A stretch of DNA of 55,726 nucleotides from Acetobacteraceae bacterium (lineage in GTDB: Bacteria > Pseudomonadota > Alphaproteobacteria > Acetobacterales > Acetobacteraceae), in assembly GCA_031291725.1 (NCBI GenBank), contig JARLIM010000038.1, positions 1 to 55,726 on the forward strand, read 5' to 3'. The position numbers and the translations under genes are program-made. Position 1 is the first letter of the stretch. The number at the start of each line of letters is the position of its first letter. Below are positions 38,577 through 47,010 of this stretch, in pieces. The notes under the pieces are model-generated. The model had not been told where the DNA came from, ran no database searches, and was given only the letters and a program-made list of their open reading frames with translations.

Positions 38577-39109
38577 ACGCCTCCCGACAATTGCTTCAGG
38601 ATCGGCAGCAATTCCTGGTTCACCTGTTTGGCGGTCATCGGACCGGTGAACTTCTTGCGAATACGGCCGGTGGCGTCCAGCACATAGGTTTCGGGCACGC
38701 CATAGACGCCGAAATCAAGCCCGGTGCGACCGTCCTGGTCCAGACCCACGCTGCGATACGGATTGCCGAACTGCGCGAGCAGACGCGCCGCGTCCTCCGG
38801 GCGATCCTTGTAGTCGATACCGTAGAGCGGGATGTGCTCCTTCTCGGCCAAACGCATCAACAGCGGATGCTCCTCACGGCACGGCACGCACCACGAGGCG
38901 AAGAAATTGATCACCACCGGACGGCCCTTGAAGCCCTCCAGAGAAAACCCGTCATCCTTCAGTCCCGCCAGTTTGAAATCTGGTGCTGGTTTGTCGATCA
39001 TCACCGAAGGCAGAGCATGCGGGTCATACCCCGGCTGCAGAGCGAGGATGAAATAGCCTGCCAACCCCGCAAACAGCAGCACCGGCAGAGCGTAGATCAG
39101 CTTGCGCAT
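38573..39109 (-). CDS. ccmG: Thiol:disulfide oxidoreductase CcmG/DsbE
   Basis: A 178-residue membrane-anchored periplasmic thioredoxin-like protein. I start at ATG 39109, after which MRKLIYALPVLLFAGLAGYF is the anchor; the longer frame upstream runs into ccmF. The active site is FFASWCVPCREEHP with the CVPC pair, and the CcmG-specific GVYGVPETYVLD cis-Pro loop is intact. It keeps apocytochrome c cysteines reduced for heme attachment. It lies 5 bp downstream of ccmF. Confidence 0.93.
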   Translation of the reverse strand: MRKLIYALPVLLFAGLAGYFILALQPGYDPHALPSVMIDKPAPDFKLAGLKDDGFSLEGFKGRPVVINFFASWCVPCREEHPLLMRLAEKEHIPLYGIDYKDRPEDAARLLAQFGNPYRSVGLDQDGRTGLDFGVYGVPETYVLDATGRIRKKFTGPMTAKQVNQELLPILKQLSGGV

Positions 39110-39114
39110 CGCCC

Positions 39115-41097
39115 CTACTCCCCAGCCGCTAGCTGCGGCAGCGCCGCGTGCCGCTTGGTCGCAACCCCCACACGCCAGCGCCGATCGCTCAGGCTGACCA
39201 TGCCGCCGAATGCCATGACCAGCCCGCCAAGCCAAATCCATGACACCATCGGCTTCCAATAGGCGCGCACCGTCCAGGCACCGCTGTCATCGGGATCACC
39301 CAAAGCAAGGTAAAGGTCGGACACAAGACCGGTGCGAATCGCGGTCTCACCTGTGGTCTGGTCCTGCAATTTGAAATAGCGGCGTTGCGGGTGCTGCGTG
39401 GCCACCAGTCGGCCATCCTTCCAAACCTCGACACTCGCCTGATCGGCGACGTAATTCGGCCCCTGCACGCGCTCCACCTTGTCCAGATGCAGCATGTAGC
39501 CCGCGAGCGGGAAATTGGTGCCAACATTCACCATGCCGAGGAATTCCTGCTGGAATGCCTGCGCGGAGATGCCGGCCACCGTGATCGCGATGCCGAGATG
39601 GGCCAGGGTCATCCCCATCGCCGCACGCGGCAGATGCACCGCACGCTTCCAGCTTTGGGCCGGCGTGACCCGGAACAGCTTCACGCGTTCCGCCCATTCG
39701 GCCAGCACACCGAGCGCCGTCCACAGCGCCAGACCAAGCCCCAGGATCGCCATCACCGGCCCACCCGTGGTGGCATAAAGCACGGCCAACACCAGGATCA
39801 CCGCCGCTGCGAACGCCACCCACAGCCGCTGCATCGCCGCCAGCAGATCGCCGCGTTTCCAGGCGAGCAAAGGTCCCACCGCCATTGCCACCAGCACCGG
39901 CACCATCAGCGGCACGAAGGTGCGGTTGAAGAATGGCGCGCCGACGGAAATCTTCGGCCCGTTCACCGCATCCAGAAACAGCGGATACAGCGTTCCGAGA
40001 AACACCGTGGCCGCACAGGTGGCGAGCAAGATGTTGTTGAGCAGCAGCGCGCCTTCACGCGAGACCGGTGCGAACAACCCGCCTCCCTTCAAGGCAGGGG
40101 CGCGGACGGCATACAGCGTCAGTGACCCGCCAATGGCGACCACCAGAAGTCCCAGAATGAATGCCCCACGGCGTGGATCGACGGCAAAGGCATGCACCGA
40201 GCTCAACACACCGGAGCGCACCAGGAACGTGCCAACCAGCGAGAGCGAGAAGGTGACAATCGCCAGCAGGATCGTCCAGCTGCGCAGCGTCTCACGCCGC
40301 TCGACGACGATGGCGGAATGGATCAGCGCGGTGCCGACAATCCACGGCATCAGCGAGGCGTTTTCCACCGGGTCCCAGAACCACCAGCCACCCCATCCCA
40401 GCGTGTAATAGGCCCACCAGCTGCCCAGCGCGATGCCGATCGTCAGGAAGCACCACGATGCCAGCGACCAAGGCCGCACCCAACGGCCCCAGGCCGCGTC
40501 AACGCGCCCTTCGATCAGCGCCGCCACCGAGAAGGAAAACGCCACCGAAAAGCCGACATAGCCGAGATAGAGGAACGGCGGATGAAAGGCCAAGCCGGGG
40601 TCTTGCAGAACCGGATTCAGCCCCTGCCCGTTCTCCGGCGCGGGCCAAGTGCGCAGGAAGGGGTTGGAGGTGAGCAGGATGAAGGCGAGGAAGCCAACCG
40701 AGATCATCCCCTGCACCGAGAGCACCCGCGCGCGCAGATCGGGCGGCAGATTGCCCGAAAATGTCGCCACCGCCGCACTGCACAGCGCCAGCATGAACAC
40801 CCAGAGCAGCATCGAGCCCTCATGGTTGCCCCACACGCCGGTCACTTTATAGAAGAGCGGTTTGTCGGTGTGGCTGTTCTGCGCCACATTGATGACGCTG
40901 AAATCCGACACCACATAGGCATGGATCAGCGCGCCCATCGCCACAGCGATCAGCAGAAAATGCACCAACGCCGCGCTGCGCCCGACATCCATCAGCCCGG
41001 CTTGGCCGCGCGACGCGCCGATCAGCGGAATGATCGACTGCGCCACAGCCACGCACAGCGCCAAGATCAGCGCAAAATGTCCTAGTTCGGTGATCAT
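39115..41097 (-). CDS. ccmF: Heme lyase CcmF
   Basis: A 660-residue polytopic membrane protein with about 15 helices, the synthetase of System I. The WWD heme-handling domain is seen as WGGWWFWDPVENASLMPW near residue 235. Conserved HNHEGSMLLW-like (here WGNHEGSMLLWVF) and DPGLAFHPPFLYLGYVG segments carry the His residues that ligate heme. It is separated by 49 bp from hemA upstream, and ccmA-E are not in this window; CcmE would have to be supplied from elsewhere. Confidence 0.95.
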   Translation of the reverse strand: MITELGHFALILALCVAVAQSIIPLIGASRGQAGLMDVGRSAALVHFLLIAVAMGALIHAYVVSDFSVINVAQNSHTDKPLFYKVTGVWGNHEGSMLLWVFMLALCSAAVATFSGNLPPDLRARVLSVQGMISVGFLAFILLTSNPFLRTWPAPENGQGLNPVLQDPGLAFHPPFLYLGYVGFSVAFSFSVAALIEGRVDAAWGRWVRPWSLASWCFLTIGIALGSWWAYYTLGWGGWWFWDPVENASLMPWIVGTALIHSAIVVERRETLRSWTILLAIVTFSLSLVGTFLVRSGVLSSVHAFAVDPRRGAFILGLLVVAIGGSLTLYAVRAPALKGGGLFAPVSREGALLLNNILLATCAATVFLGTLYPLFLDAVNGPKISVGAPFFNRTFVPLMVPVLVAMAVGPLLAWKRGDLLAAMQRLWVAFAAAVILVLAVLYATTGGPVMAILGLGLALWTALGVLAEWAERVKLFRVTPAQSWKRAVHLPRAAMGMTLAHLGIAITVAGISAQAFQQEFLGMVNVGTNFPLAGYMLHLDKVERVQGPNYVADQASVEVWKDGRLVATQHPQRRYFKLQDQTTGETAIRTGLVSDLYLALGDPDDSGAWTVRAYWKPMVSWIWLGGLVMAFGGMVSLSDRRWRVGVATKRHAALPQLAAGE

Positions 41098-41146
41098 CTT
41101 TCCCCGCTCCGCCCTGTAAAGCCCGCCAGAATGTGCTTCTGGCCGA

Positions 41147-42376
41147 TCAGGCCGCCTTGCGTTGTGATTGTTTCATGATGGCGACAAGCGCCGTGACCAG
41201 CCGATCCATCATAGCATCAGTATGCACCGGAGTGGGCGTAAAGCGCAGGCGCTCCTGGCCCCGCGGCACCGTTGGGTAGTTGATCGGCGTGGCATACATG
41301 CCGAACTCCTCCAGCAGACGCCGGCTGACCTCTTTGCACAAGGCCGCATCGCCGACATGCAGCGGAACGATATGACTGACCGATGCAATGCGCGGCAATC
41401 CGGCGGCATCGAAGCGGCGCTTGAGGGCTTCGGCACGCTCGAACAACTTGTCGCGCCGCGCCTGATCGCCGCGCACATGCCGCACACTGGCCAATGCCGC
41501 CGCCGCCGTGGTGGGCGGCATCGAGGTGGTGAAGATGAAACCAGGCGCGACGGAGCGGATATAATCCACCACCTCGGTCTGTCCGGCGATATAGCCGCCA
41601 TGACAGCCAAACCCCTTGGCCAGCGTGCCTTCGATGATGTCGATGCGATGCGCCACGCCGTCACGCTCCGACACGCCGCCACCAGATGGGCCATACATGC
41701 CCACCGCGTGTACTTCGTCCAGATACGTCATCGCCCCATACGCCTCGGCCAAATCGCAAATGCTGGCCAACGGCGCGATGTCGGCATCCATCGAATAGAC
41801 CGACTCGAAGGCGATCAGCTTCGGCGCACCCTCCGGGGCCGCCTTCAGCAGGGCTTCGAGATGGCCCATGTCGTTATGGCGAAAAATCTGCACATGCGCC
41901 GGCGTGCCCTTCAGGCCCGCAATCATCGAGGCATGGTTCTTCTCGTCGGAGAATACCTGCCACAATTGATCCTTCCCGGCCGGGCGGCTGGCAAGAATGG
42001 TGGACAAAGCCGCCTGATTGGACACGAAGCCCGATGTGAACAGCAGCGCTGCCGGCTTGCCGTGCAGACTGGCCAGCTCCGCTTCCAGCGCATCATGCAC
42101 CGGCGAGGTGCCGCTGATGTTGCGCGTGCCACCGGCCCCCGCCCCCATCTCGCGCGCCGCCGCACAGGAAGCCTCGATCACCGCCGGGTGGCCGCCCATC
42201 GCCAGATAGTCATTGGCCGACCAGACGAGGACCTCCCGACCATTGGCGCTTGAATAATAAGGAAATCGAGCCGCCTGCTTGCAGAGCGGCGTAAACTCCC
42301 GATAGCGGCCCTGGGCGCGAATGTCGTCCAGAGCGACGCGGCAATAGGCCTCAAACGCGATCATGGCTGCACTCAT
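41147..42376 (-). CDS. hemA: 5-aminolevulinate synthase HemA
   Basis: A 409-residue PLP enzyme that condenses glycine and succinyl-CoA to 5-aminolevulinate, the first step of heme synthesis by the C4 route of alphaproteobacteria. Diagnostic segments are [36 protein letters not shown] and the PLP-lysine Lys254 in [16 protein letters not shown]. Starts at 42376 and 42364 (four codons later) are both possible. A perfect FNR/FixK box lies 111 bp upstream. With ccmFGHI following on the same strand, heme synthesis and cytochrome c maturation look co-transcribed. Confidence 0.95.
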   Translation of the reverse strand: MSAAMIAFEAYCRVALDDIRAQGRYREFTPLCKQAARFPYYSSANGREVLVWSANDYLAMGGHPAVIEASCAAAREMGAGAGGTRNISGTSPVHDALEAELASLHGKPAALLFTSGFVSNQAALSTILASRPAGKDQLWQVFSDEKNHASMIAGLKGTPAHVQIFRHNDMGHLEALLKAAPEGAPKLIAFESVYSMDADIAPLASICDLAEAYGAMTYLDEVHAVGMYGPSGGGVSERDGVAHRIDIIEGTLAKGFGCHGGYIAGQTEVVDYIRSVAPGFIFTTSMPPTTAAAALASVRHVRGDQARRDKLFERAEALKRRFDAAGLPRIASVSHIVPLHVGDAALCKEVSRRLLEEFGMYATPINYPTVPRGQERLRFTPTPVHTDAMMDRLVTALVAIMKQSQRKAA

Positions 42377-42486
42377 CCTGTCAATTTCGGTCTCACGGTG
42401 GCGCAGCCCAGTCGCGGCGCTGAAGCAACGCCACATCAAGCCACTCCCCTGAGCGAGACAAATCACCCGTCAGTGCAAAATCAACA

Positions 42487-42500
42487 TTGATTTCGATCAA
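42487..42500. promoter_or_regulatory. FNR/FixK-type box
   Basis: TTGATTTCGATCAA is a perfect match to the FNR/FixK consensus TTGAT-N4-ATCAA. It is in the 283-bp region between the divergent hemA and MocR-type genes, 111 bp before the hemA start and 160 bp before the other. Oxygen-responsive control of hemA by FNR/FixK proteins is established in other alphaproteobacteria, so control of the hemA-ccm unit is likely; the second promoter could share it. Confidence 0.75.
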
Positions 42501-42659
42501 TGCCGTTCAGCTTCGAAACATCAAGTATCAACCTTACGAGAGTTTCATTCCCGGGATACCAAATCGACGGAGAGTGGAAATGGCGTCACAAACAAGATTT
42601 ACATGCACGATATCTAGAAATGATTTTCTTGATGTCGATATTGATATAGGCAATCCGTT

Positions 42660-44063
42660 ATGTTGACACCGATCACGCTTGACCGGACACAATGTCTTCA
42701 AGAGCAAATTTGCGAACAGCTACATGAACTCATCAGCACTGGACGTCTAGCGGCGGGAACCCGGATGCCTTCGAGCCGCATGCTGGCCGAGCAATTTGGA
42801 ATTTCTCGCACAACCGTTCTGTTGGCCTATGAGCGTTTAATTGCTGACGGATTGCTGGAAACGCGTCCGGCCCAGGGCACCTTCGTTGTGCCACGCCCCA
42901 TTGCCGCGCCGACGCTGACCCTGGTTTCCGGTGGCGACGATGGCGACCAGCCAGTGGCGGACCGCAAAATCTGGCGGCCGGACCCGGCTTTGTTCCCCTT
43001 GGTCCGCTGGCGCGTGCTGATGCGCCAAGCACTTGACCATCTTGGCGCGGACAGCGGCTTGCATCATCAAACGGGCGAACCCGCCCTGCGCAAGGCGGTG
43101 GCGGCATGGATGTCGTCATCGCGCGCAGTCGCGGTATCGCCGGATCAGATTATCGTCGCCGATAGCCGCCAGCAGGCGATGCACATTGCCTCGCACATCA
43201 TTTTGCGGCCTGGCAATCGTGTTGTGGTTGAAGATCCGTGCGAAGAGATGACCCACGCCACCTTTGACGATGCAAGGGCGGACATTGTGCGTGTCCCCGT
43301 TGATACCGACGGCCTGTGCACCGACAAACTGCCGCGCGACGGTGCAACCCTGGTGCATGTCTCACCGGAACATCAGCGCCCGCTCGGGGCCGTGCTTTCA
43401 ATGCCGCGCCGCCATGCCCTGCTGGAATGGGCCAAACGGACCGGCACTTTGGTGCTGGAAGACGATTGCCAAGGCGAATTGCATTACGGCAGCAAGCGTT
43501 TGCCGCTGCTGGCCAGCCTCGATCAGCATGACCAGGTGATGCTGCTGGGCTCCTTTGCCGGAACCCTCGGCCCCTGGGTGCGTATGGCCTATCTCGCGGT
43601 GCCGCGGCGACTCGCGGTAGGTGCCTCGATTGCCAGCCGAATGATCGGCTGCGGCTCGGGCCGGGTTGAACAGGCCGCCTTGGCCGAACTGATGCAGGGT
43701 GGCTGCTATGCACGCCATGTGCATCGCGCCTCGAAGGTCTACGCCACACGGCGCGATGCCCTGGTGTCGGCACTGCATCGCCATATCGGTGAGAGCCAAA
43801 TGATTTGGGGCGATCACGCCGGGTTGCATCTGACATGGTTCCCACCGAGCGCCGCAGGTCCGGCCGCCTTTATTGCGCGCATGGCCAGGCTGAGCGGGCT
43901 GGAAGCGTTGGCCCTGCCGGACCACCAGCACAAAGGCGGCGTCGGCTCACGGGCGGTGATGCTGGGCTTCGGCACGCTGTCCGAACAGCAGATCGACCAA
44001 CGCGTCGCCCGCCTGGCCGCCATTCTCCCAGGACAGCCTGTCTTGGCGCAATCCGCTGACTGA
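42660..44063 (+). CDS. MocR-type GntR/aminotransferase-like regulator
   Basis: A 467-residue protein of the MocR/GabR/PdxR group: a GntR winged helix (about residues 8-78, with GTRMPSSRMLAEQFGISRTT and AYERLIADGLLE) joined to a fold-type I aminotransferase domain (about 110-460). In active members the PLP-binding Lys lies in GSFSKTL-type motifs; here the motif is GSFAGTL with Gly at residue 301, and the preceding EDDY is EDDC. PLP binding via Schiff base therefore looks lost. It is divergent from hemA across a region with an FNR box and may control hemA or itself. Confidence 0.85.
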   Translation: MLTPITLDRTQCLQEQICEQLHELISTGRLAAGTRMPSSRMLAEQFGISRTTVLLAYERLIADGLLETRPAQGTFVVPRPIAAPTLTLVSGGDDGDQPVADRKIWRPDPALFPLVRWRVLMRQALDHLGADSGLHHQTGEPALRKAVAAWMSSSRAVAVSPDQIIVADSRQQAMHIASHIILRPGNRVVVEDPCEEMTHATFDDARADIVRVPVDTDGLCTDKLPRDGATLVHVSPEHQRPLGAVLSMPRRHALLEWAKRTGTLVLEDDCQGELHYGSKRLPLLASLDQHDQVMLLGSFAGTLGPWVRMAYLAVPRRLAVGASIASRMIGCGSGRVEQAALAELMQGGCYARHVHRASKVYATRRDALVSALHRHIGESQMIWGDHAGLHLTWFPPSAAGPAAFIARMARLSGLEALALPDHQHKGGVGSRAVMLGFGTLSEQQIDQRVARLAAILPGQPVLAQSAD

Positions 44064-44068
44064 ACCCG

Positions 44069-44097
44069 CCAGGCCAACCGTTCCGCGGATGGCCTGG
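44069..44097 (+). terminator. Hairpin after the MocR-type gene
   Basis: The arms CCAGGCCA (44069-44076) and TGGCCTGG (44090-44097) are perfect complements with a 13-base loop, six bases after the stop codon. No T-run follows, so it would be a weak or Rho-assisted terminator. The next 240 bp form the leader of the multiheme operon. Confidence 0.45.
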
Positions 44098-44337
44098 ACA
44101 TGTCTTACCTGAAAGCCGTTTCCCCCTTGGAGGGCCCGACGCCATGCAAAGCCTTACTCTCCCAGCGCCCCGTGGCACTGGTATCATTAAAATACAGAAA
44201 GCTGGTCGTAGGCCCACCTCCATGTCGCAGGGATACTGCATGTGCGAAGGAGTCTTGCGGGCGGGGCATGCGCCACGTTCCGCGAATTTCCAGACCGGTT
44301 GCGCCACATCGGCGCCTTTGCAGGATGGATTGACGTC

Positions 44338-44970
44338 ATGAGCCAGACCACATTGCCAGCAACAGGGCCTTCACCGGACGAGACGGGTTGGCGCGCATGG
44401 GTTGTGCGCCATTGGCGCTATCTGGCGTTTGCCTTCGGTGGTGCGGTACTCGGCTGGGGCGTATTCGCCACCTGGGTCAGCGCAATCGAATACACAAGCC
44501 GCACAGAATTCTGCATCACCTGCCACGTGATGGGCGATACAGTTTACCCAGAATACAAAAAAAGCTCGCATTTCGCCAATCAGTTTGGCGTTCATGCAGG
44601 TTGCCCTGACTGCCATGTTCCTCAATACAACTGGATTTTGGAAACACAGGCCAAGATTGCAACTGTTGGCGAGCTGTATGCCTTCTTCTTCCAAGGCATG
44701 GACAAAGTTGAGAACTTCGAAAAAGTTCGCCCAGAACTTGCCAAGGAAGTTTGGGGCAAGTTTGCCGCCAGCAATGCCCGCGAATGCCGCCATTGCCATG
44801 ATTACAGCTCGATGATCCCTGAACAGCAGAAACCGTCTGCACGCAGCAAGCATGCCGATGCCGCGAAGATCAACGAGAATTGCGTTGAGTGCCACAAGGG
44901 CATCACCCACAAAAACTTCGAAGTCAAAGCCGCCGCTCCTGCGCCGACTGACTTCGATGTTGATGAATAA
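44338..44970 (+). CDS. NapC/NirT/CymA-family tetraheme cytochrome c
   Basis: A 210-residue quinol dehydrogenase anchored by one helix (about 28-48) with a periplasmic domain bearing four CxxCH sites: CITCH (59-63), CPDCH (89-93), CRHCH (150-154) and CVECH (182-186). The NapC-type signature EFCITCHVM is exact. CymA-like proteins pass electrons between the quinol pool and periplasmic acceptors, here probably the cytochromes encoded next. I start at ATG 44338 with AGGATGG upstream; the extended upstream frame lacks a signal anchor. It is the first gene of the conduit operon, 25 bp before the next. Confidence 0.93.
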   Translation: MSQTTLPATGPSPDETGWRAWVVRHWRYLAFAFGGAVLGWGVFATWVSAIEYTSRTEFCITCHVMGDTVYPEYKKSSHFANQFGVHAGCPDCHVPQYNWILETQAKIATVGELYAFFFQGMDKVENFEKVRPELAKEVWGKFAASNARECRHCHDYSSMIPEQQKPSARSKHADAAKINENCVECHKGITHKNFEVKAAAPAPTDFDVDE

Positions 44971-44995
44971 TCCAAAAATCGAGCGAGTGGAAAAG

Positions 44996-45970
44996 ATGAT
45001 CAAATACTCTCATCGCACAACCGTCGCCAGCCTTGCGGCGCTTTTGATCAGCGTCTCTGCGCATGCGGCGGGCATTAACTGGGCCAGCGTTCCCGGCAAA
45101 GAAGTCGTGATGTTCTACCCCGGCCAAGCGTCGTGGGAATGGGCATTGACCCCTTCGGACATGTCGGGCGGTGAAGACTTCCGCAAGGGCAAGGACTGCG
45201 CCATCTGCCATATCGGCGAAGAGAAGGACATGGGTCCGCAGATCGTCACCGGTGCGGCGCGTGTGTTCAAAACCGGCGAGAAGCCGTCGATTGAACCCAC
45301 CCCCATCGCCGGCAAGCCCGGCGCGGTGGCCGCCACCGTCAAGCTCGCCAATGACGGCACTGATCTGTATGTCCATATCGAATTCAACGAGGGTGCCCAG
45401 CCGGACTCCAAGATGGACCCGGCCTATGCCACCAAGGTCTCGGTGATGTTCGACGATGGCAAGGTGCCGGAAGTTAATCGCGGTGGCTGCTTCGCGGCTT
45501 GCCACGATGACTCGGCCGGTATGGCCAGCGGCGCCGGTGCCAACCGGACGATGTATCTGCCCAAGACCCGCGCCAAGCTGTCCCGCAAGGGCGGCGGCGA
45601 CGCCTTGGCGGCCCCCGATAAACTGGCAGGCCTGCAGGCCGATGGCTATCAGCTGGAATTCTGGCAGGCGCTGCTCAATCCGGGCCAGCCCGCCAAGAGT
45701 GCAACGCAATTGGTCTTCGACAAGCGCGCCGCCGCCCCAAGCAACATCGTGACGGCCGATGCGACCCAATCGGGCGGCACCTGGTCCGTGACGATCAAAC
45801 GTCCTCTCGCTGCGGCTGCACCGTTCAGCGCGATCACCGCCGGCAACACCTATTACATGGGTTTTGCCCTTCACTCCGGCCACACGGCGCAACGTTTTCA
45901 TTACGTTTCGTATGAGCGGTCGTTCAGCCTCAACGACGGCAAGACCGATCTCGTCGCGGTCAAGCAATGA
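44996..45970 (+). CDS. Periplasmic c-type cytochrome with EB_dh-like heme domain
   Basis: A 324-residue exported protein. Residues 1-24 are a Sec signal peptide ending AHA-A. A CAICH heme site is at 68-72, following KGKDCAICH. The rest resembles the ethylbenzene/DMSO-dehydrogenase-type heme-binding (gamma subunit) beta-sandwich, with VKLANDGTDLYVHIEF and FALHSGHTAQRFHYVSY. A second potential attachment motif CFAACH (165-170, C-x3-CH) sits in GGCFAACHDDSAGM. Heme count is therefore one certain plus one possible. Its role as a shuttle between the tetraheme anchor and the decaheme protein is inferred from operon position. Confidence 0.82.
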   Translation: MIKYSHRTTVASLAALLISVSAHAAGINWASVPGKEVVMFYPGQASWEWALTPSDMSGGEDFRKGKDCAICHIGEEKDMGPQIVTGAARVFKTGEKPSIEPTPIAGKPGAVAATVKLANDGTDLYVHIEFNEGAQPDSKMDPAYATKVSVMFDDGKVPEVNRGGCFAACHDDSAGMASGAGANRTMYLPKTRAKLSRKGGGDALAAPDKLAGLQADGYQLEFWQALLNPGQPAKSATQLVFDKRAAAPSNIVTADATQSGGTWSVTIKRPLAAAAPFSAITAGNTYYMGFALHSGHTAQRFHYVSYERSFSLNDGKTDLVAVKQ

Positions 45971-46029
45971 TGTAACCCGGCGCCACCGATATGCGGTGGC
46001 GCCAACTTGGGACAGGACTTCAGACGAAC

Positions 46030-46989
46030 ATGCGCTCCATCCTTAAAATGGCGCTTTTGACCGGGTTTCTGACCATTGCGGCCAGCATTCCGGGCATGGC
46101 GCAGACCACGGGGGCCTCAGCGGCGCCCGCGGCCACTCCCCCAGCCCAGCAGCAGGCAGTGTTCGCCGGTGGCGGCGCACAGACCTGTCTGAAGTGCCAC
46201 AGCACAGACGCCAAAGTTGTGCCGATCCTGCAAACGCCTCATGCCATGCAAGGCGACAAGCACACACCTTTCGGACAGGAAGGCTGCGAAGCCTGCCACG
46301 GCCCCAGCGCCGCCCACGTGGCCAGCCGGGCGAATTCGCCGAATGTTCTCTTCAAGGGACCGAACAAATCCCCGGTTGCGGAACGAAATGCCCAATGCCT
46401 TACCTGCCACCAGGCTGGTTTGCGCATGAACTGGCAGGGCAGCCAGCATCAGAACAACGACATCGCCTGTAACGACTGCCACACGATCCACGTTGCCAAG
46501 GACCCTGTGCTGGTCAAACTGACGCAGCCGGAAAAATGCTTCACCTGTCACTCTGAACAGCGTGCCGACAGCTTTAAGTATTCGCATCATCCGATCCGCG
46601 AAGGAAAAGTTGTTTGCGCGGATTGCCACAATCCGCACGGCTCTCCTGGCCCGAAACTTCTGAAGGAATTCACGGTCAATGAGGTCTGCTACACCTGTCA
46701 CATGGAAAAGCGTGGCCCGCTGCTGTGGGAACATGAGCCAGTTCGTGAAAGCTGCTTGAACTGTCACACCCCGCATGGTTCCAGCCAAGCTCGCCTGTTG
46801 ATCGAACGCCCGCCGTATCTCTGCCAGGAATGTCACGCCAATGGCGGTCACCAGGATCAGCCGTTTGCCGGCCAGAACCTGCCCGGACAGCTCGCGGCCA
46901 ATCTTCGCTTGATGGCTCGCGGCTGCGTGAACTGCCACTCGCAGATCCACGGGTCCAACAGTCCGAATGGCGCGTTCCTGACACGTTAA
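46030..46989 (+). CDS. Decaheme c-type cytochrome, MtrA/PioA/DmsE family
   Basis: A 319-residue periplasmic decaheme cytochrome. After a signal peptide (cut after GMAQ), ten CxxCH motifs start at residues 53, 86, 123, 147, 170, 196, 220, 242, 265 and 299, the regular spacing of the MtrA/DmsE/PioA wire. HPIREGKVVCADCHNPHG and HEPVRESCLNCHTPHG show the typical paired repeats. In relatives the protein inserts into the MtrB/PioB barrel and carries electrons through the outer membrane. ATG 46030 is chosen over the upstream in-frame ATG at 45991, because it begins the signal peptide. It lies 21 bp before the barrel gene. Confidence 0.95.
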   Translation: MRSILKMALLTGFLTIAASIPGMAQTTGASAAPAATPPAQQQAVFAGGGAQTCLKCHSTDAKVVPILQTPHAMQGDKHTPFGQEGCEACHGPSAAHVASRANSPNVLFKGPNKSPVAERNAQCLTCHQAGLRMNWQGSQHQNNDIACNDCHTIHVAKDPVLVKLTQPEKCFTCHSEQRADSFKYSHHPIREGKVVCADCHNPHGSPGPKLLKEFTVNEVCYTCHMEKRGPLLWEHEPVRESCLNCHTPHGSSQARLLIERPPYLCQECHANGGHQDQPFAGQNLPGQLAANLRLMARGCVNCHSQIHGSNSPNGAFLTR

Positions 46990-47010
46990 GGCACCCCGGA
47001 GTATTCGATC

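Noticed and set aside
42601..42659. TTGATGTCGATATT as a second FNR box before the MocR gene
   Set aside because: Only one half-site matches; the other half lacks ATCAA.
44100..44333. Short frame of 77 codons in front of the multiheme operon
   Set aside because: No ribosome site, no homology-like features; better seen as leader sequence.
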